Under the pieces are notes generated by a model. The model worked only from the letters and a program-made list of their open reading frames with translations. It had not been told where the DNA came from and ran no database searches. A stretch of 64,000 bases of DNA from Hemerocallis citrina (Eukaryota > Streptophyta > Magnoliopsida > Asparagales > Asphodelaceae), in NCBI GenBank assembly GCA_017893485.1, contig CM030359.1:30570430-30634429 (forward strand), read 5' to 3'. Shown here piece by piece: positions 59,095 through 64,000 of the stretch. Position 1 is the first letter of the stretch. Each line of letters starts with the position of its first letter. The translations under genes were made by a program, and so were the position numbers.

Positions 59095-60236
59095 CTGCAA
59101 GTAATATAAGAACAGTTTAAGAAACACTACTTCGCAATTGCAATTGCAATAAAATAAAATAAAATAAAATATTAGATCTTGTTTCGCAATTGCAATACTA
59201 AAGTTATGGCTAAATCAGGCTATTACATTCAAGTAGCTAAAATCTGGATACTGTAGTTAACTTCTTTAGTTATAGTGAATATAAGAAAGATCATGTCTTC
59301 CTCTAATTACACCTCTCTCAAAAACAGTAATCAAGCCAGAAACTATCCTACATATAATTGTAAGTGCAAATATGAAGTATCCAAGTGTAAAATGAAAGGA
59401 TGCTATTCTACAACACAATTATTTCAAATCTAACTCATCATAGTGCATTGTTGAACATCTAACTCATCTTCTATATTCAACTTCTGTATTCAACTAATCA
59501 ACTTCTGTATTTAACTTCTATGTAATAAATCTAACTCATCACATATTCTACAATTATTTCAAATCTTAATCATCACAGTGCACCTCTCTGATGTCAATCA
59601 ACTCATCACAGACAAAGAAAGAATGAATCAACTTCTACAAAGTATTACGAAAATATTGCACAACACTGTGCACTATTGAACAACCTACTAACTTGATCTC
59701 CAAATCCAACTCATCAAAATTCAACTAATCAATTTCAAATCAAGAAACAACATACCTCAAAATCCTATGTGTCTGCGAGTTCGTAGAATCATGAATCCTC
59801 CCTCACCGAAATCAACGGTGGGAACACCTATAAATGTTGAAATGATCACAACTTTATCATCCAAGATTAAACATTAGCTAGAGACTAAACTTAAAATTTT
59901 TTGTGAGATAGACTAAACTTAAAATTTGGATGTCTACAGTTGTCCATTGAGTTGTAGCTTAGAAGTAAAGAGTTAAAGGGGTAATGGAAGGGTTGAAGAC
60001 CATATTACCACATAGTGTCATTCAAAAGGAAAAGCTTGATATTTGATCTAACTTCTTAAGGAATTTACATACTTAAGGGAAACTCACATAAGAAATTCTT
60101 AGCTATTATAACTCTAAAAGTAGTTTTATCATCCATCACTGCTTCTATTCTTTGTAAATAGAAAATTCAGTGCACGTGCCAGATATCCAATTATATGGTT
60201 ATACTATGACCGAAATAGGTAAAGAGCTAAAATTAC
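59095..60236. other. Unassigned AT-rich sequence
   Basis: A possible exon on the minus strand near 59760-59832 sits between AG and GT sites but matches nothing I recognise. Confidence 0.45.
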
Positions 60237-60348
60237 CTGATCATCCCATGACTTGTCAGTGTTGTAGATGACAGCAACTCCAAAGCTCCTAGCAGGATTG
60301 ATGCCTGTCCATGAACACTGCAAAACCTATTGGAAGTGGAGCTAACAC
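60237..60348 (-). pseudogene. Orphan exon of a PIP aquaporin with internal deletion
   Basis: The minus strand shows an ATTGCAG acceptor, [13 protein letters not shown], then [20 protein letters not shown] and WDDQ, and a GTAATT donor. This is the plasma-membrane intrinsic protein exon carrying the second NPA pore motif. Compared with the usual family sequence about 29 bases are missing between FAVFM and TGINPA, which also breaks the frame. PIPs are water channels of the plasma membrane; this piece cannot encode one. Adjacent PIP exons were not found. Confidence 0.85.
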
Positions 60349-60865
60349 CTGCAATATTGTAGTGAAAAATAAATTATATTATTCACATTAAAACTAAAGA
60401 AGATAATTGTGGTAACTAAATTTGACAATGACTGAAATTAAAGTATCAAATTCTTTGAGTAGAAGTTACAGCTTTAGAGTTTCTCTATTCCTCACTCTCT
60501 CCAGTCAAATTTATTGTGAAGTGACATCCAATTGCTGATAGAGAAAATTGTTAGGAAAACTCTATACATATAATTGTTAGGAAAATTTTGACATATAAAC
60601 TATAGGTAGAAACATTTCAAATTAGTCAGATTGTTAATTACATTGTGTTCATGTTAAATATGAGACATGCCTTTCATTTATACACATGCTCAACCCTCAT
60701 CTAAGTAAACTCAAATAAGTAACATAACAAATATTGGCCTTTATGTTTTCTATACCATCTGTATGGTAGAAAACATTAACTAATTGACCAATGAAAGGAA
60801 AATATAAACTACATACAAGATCAATGTGTAATTTATAATTTATTGAAAAGAGTACTATTCCTACG

Positions 60866-61129
60866 TTGGCTCAGAGCATGATGTATAATTTCTTCAATGA
60901 AGCTTTTATCTCCAGTATGGGTTTATCTGAGAATGTACGAAATCTCAAGGAAATATACACAAAACTGGATAGTAGTGTGAGTACCTCTACAACTAACCCT
61001 GCCAAAAGGGAGGAGTACTTATCACAGATATTAAATCAAGTTTTAATGGAACTTAATGGACTTGAGTCTATGTCCACATTTGAGTTTATTGAGAGTGGAT
61101 TATTGAGTCTATTTCTCCGGCATGATTAA
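60866..61129 (+). pseudogene. UPL3/UPL4-like HECT E3 ligase fragment
   Basis: An open stretch of 87 codons includes GLSENVRNLKEIYTKLDSS, LSQILNQVLMEL and SMSTFEFIESGLL. The spacing and the STFEFI-SG motif resemble the region before the catalytic domain in plant UPL3/UPL4 HECT ubiquitin ligases. It diverges after SGLL and stops. There is no HECT domain nearby. Assignment rests on motif resemblance from memory and needs a profile search. Confidence 0.55.
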
Positions 61130-62940
61130 TTTATTCTCACTCTTTGTGATATTAGAGAGTTCATCCTGCAAAACCCTTAAACATGACTTCCCATCAAACA
61201 ACCATCAAGGAAAAATATCTGATTGTGTTTCCTATAAACCTAACTATAAGTAATCTCTGGTTGTGTTTTCTGTGAACTGTAATCTCAAATATTACAATGC
61301 AAAATGACTGGTAACAGTGTGGACACATCTGTTACGTATCAAGAAATGGATAATTAAACTTCCTAATGCTGGAGTGTTTATTCATCAATCTAAGTAAGTC
61401 TGCCAACCCAGATTATCTTGTACAAATTATAGAATAAATAAATTAAAATTCATTTCCCAACCAAACAAATAAAGACCTGCGCATCCTGTGATTATGTTCC
61501 ATGTACTCGGCTTAATCCACCAAAACGTCCTTTTCAAGATTGGATCAAAGAATCATGCTTAGTATTTCTGAGAGACGTATAGAAACTATACAAATCCTTT
61601 ACCTAGGCAAACCTAGGTTCAAGCAATAGTTATAGTATTCCCTAGCAATGTTTAAGCCGAATCCAACATTAACTAGTGCATGAATCAAAATGGGTTTCAA
61701 CAGAGATTGGGCCCGAAGAAAACATTTATTACTACTCAAATTCAGGCTATTGCGCAGTGTGTTTTATTCATGCAAATAGAATATCAATTTAGTTGTGTGA
61801 AATGGGTGCCCATGTTACCTTAGTGCCATTTCATTAAATATGAACAATGTGATAACAGTTTTACGATTGGATCGTTGATATTAAGCAACCCACGATTTGT
61901 TAATGAGAGTTTATTAACAGACGTTGTTATATACTGGAGAAGAGCTTCCCATAGCCATAGAAGTTCGGTATGCATTCTCCAAAATATCCTAATTAAATAG
62001 ATGTTAGATTGGCTGTAAGGAATTACATTTTAGTGTAGGGTTCATGTAAATGCATGATTTATACAAATTACCGTTCCTACATTTTGTTAGTTTTTCGTTA
62101 TATGTCACTGACATTCAACTTCAATCTAGAAATGAGAAATGATTACTTTCTCTAGTCGAGAATAATCTGGTCTCAGCCACTTATTCTCCAATAATAGTTA
62201 CTACTTATGGTGTGGTGTTAATCAGGACTTATTAATAGGAGGCGAGGCCATTATCAAGATTTGTATATGTTTTAGGGACCATTAGAAGCTTACATTTCTT
62301 GATGATTGCTCTGTTTGTCAGCACTTTCCTGTACGTTTGAGAGTTCCTTTATGACCAAAGCATGGAACATACATTTGAGAATTGAGAAAATAAATTTCAG
62401 AGTGCCATGGGAAAATTTTATGACTTCACATACATCTCCAGTTATTCTTCATAAGAAAGTCAATGATCCAATAATATTTAAACTTTATCTCTAAAAAGAA
62501 AAAAACAATATGCAAACATACGAATTCTCAAGCTAGACATAAAATAAATGCAGTGGACTTCCTTTTGTTTGCAATCTATCCCTGTTGAGTATGTTGACAT
62601 AGGAAGAAATCACTTCCAAACAATATAGTGAACAATGCACCCAAACAATGCAACCAAATTAGTGTAAGCACCTTCTTAATCGCTTTTTGGCCTCTAAGCT
62701 TTCGGTTGAAAGTTTCACCTCTGTAAGAAATTTGAATAAATTACAATTAACCTAAATTCTAACTACAATTAACCTAAAATCCAATCTACAATGCACCTAA
62801 AAATACAATTCAGTCTAACACAAACCCAACAAAACGAATGCAGTCAGTGGTCGGGATCAACTAAATGTAACACAAACCCAACAAGTTTTGTGCAGTGAAG
62901 TATACCTGAGATGTAGAGGCGGTAAAATCGGTGGTCGGGA
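61130..62940. other. Unassigned AT-rich sequence
   Basis: No recognised coding or repeat feature apart from a short duplicated phrase, GTGGTCGGGATCAACT, near 62847 and 62929. Confidence 0.5.
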
Positions 62941-62981
62941 TCAACTCAGACGGTGAAATCGGTGCTTTTGGTTTGTGAGAG

Positions 62982-63300
62982 TGGAAGGGAGGAGCAGAGG
63001 GTCGCGACTGAAGGTGGAGGGCACTGTGTGGTGATAGGAGGGTTCGTCGGCAGGAGGGCAGCGCTCAAGAGGCGCCGGAGGGAGAGAGAGAGCGAGGGGA
63101 ACAGTGAGAGAGAGCGGGGAGAGAGAAAGAGCAGGAAGAGAGAGCGGAAGGGAGGAGCAGGGGGGTCGCGACTGGAGGTGGGGGGCACTGTGTGGTGATA
63201 GGAGGGGTCATCAGAAGGAGGGCGGTGCTCAAGAGGCACCGGAGGGATAGAGAGCGAGGGGACAGTGAGAGAGAGCTGGGAGAGAGAGAGAGAGAAAGAG
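62982..63300. repeat. G-rich tandem duplication of about 164 bp
   Basis: Two copies (about 62982-63140 and 63145-63300) share GGAAGGGAGGAGCAG, GGGTCGCGACTG, GCACTGTGTGGTGATAGGAG and a GAGAGAGAGC tail. Long frames on either strand are low complexity. Confidence 0.9.
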
Positions 63301-63317
63301 AGAGAGACAGTGAGATT

Positions 63318-63420
63318 GTGAGATTTCGGGAATGAGAGAGAGTGTGTGTGTATTTTTTGAGATTGTGAGATTTCGGGAATGAGAGAGAGTGTGTGTGTGT
63401 ATTTTTTGAAATTGTGGGGT
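63318..63420. repeat. 48-bp tandem duplication
   Basis: GATTGTGAGATTTCGGGAAT followed by GAGAGAGAGTGTGTGTGT and TATTTTTTGA occurs twice in tandem. Confidence 0.9.
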
Positions 63421-63512
63421 TTGAAATTGTGGGCGGGAAAATACGTTTTGTGAGAATCAATCTGGGCCATTGGTTTTAGGAAAGATTGAAGTATAGCCAC
63501 TTGATAGCTTTC

Positions 63513-63963
<451 letters not shown>

Positions 63964-63964
63964 G

Positions 63965-63966
<2 letters not shown>

Positions 63967-64000
<34 letters not shown>
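63967..64000. repeat. (TA)n microsatellite at window end
   Basis: A pure TA tract runs to the end of the window. Confidence 0.95.

Overview
This is a gene-poor, transposon-saturated stretch of a flowering-plant nuclear genome. The evidence is interrupted genes with GT-AG introns, plant Ty3/gypsy chromoviruses, a FAR1/FHY3-type Mutator transposase, a plant mobile domain (PMD) relic, hAT and MULE debris and many (TA)n, (GA)n and (CA)n tracts. The species cannot be named from the sequence.

0-30.5 kb: the host locus is an RRP4-like gene (exosome cap subunit) on the minus strand. Its exons are at 30.4, 30.2, 9.4, 8.6, 7.8 (eroded) and 0.7-1.1 kb. Its introns are inflated by nested insertions that can be dated relative to one another by target-site duplications (TSDs). 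The terminal intron holds a hAT-like element (near-match 8-bp TSD) containing a deleted gypsy element (TSD ACCCC). The intron between the 30.2 and 9.4 kb exons is about 20.7 kb. It holds a LINE RNase H remnant split by a solo LTR (TSD GATAG), itself split by a 9.7 kb LARD-like element with about 4 kb LTRs (TSD CAATG), plus a 5.5 kb chromovirus (TSD TAGCA) inserted about 13 bp from a splice donor. Just 3' of the RRP4 stop is a 139-bp LTR with a primer-binding site, followed by a ribosomal protein L27 fragment at the window edge.

30.5-44.7 kb: unassigned sequence, a possible miniature element, a broken PMD pseudogene, the C-terminal exon of a hAT transposase, two related solo LTRs nested in opposite orientation (TSDs TTCTT and GGTGG), and a 1.3 kb Mutator-type element with a perfect 9-bp TSD.

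44.7-53.7 kb: a compound MULE with about 460-bp terminal inverted repeats, nearly identical to each other. It encodes an apparently intact three-exon FAR1-type transposase of 753 aa. Its right half is a mosaic of older TIR pieces and inverted arrays of a 141-bp (47-codon) repeat. The element is bracketed by a direct repeat of about 110 bp.

53.8-64 kb: a 247-bp tandem-repeat block, then about 8 kb of AT-rich DNA with orphan exons of at least four unrelated host genes (RPL23, a UPL3/UPL4-like HECT ligase, a Tubby-like protein and a PIP aquaporin) on both strands. The window ends with a G-rich tandem duplication and a foldback MITE between microsatellites.

The only reading frame that looks like a working gene is the FAR1-type transposase. 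RRP4 has good exons but one eroded exon and one missing acceptor, so it is probably a decayed or paralogous copy.
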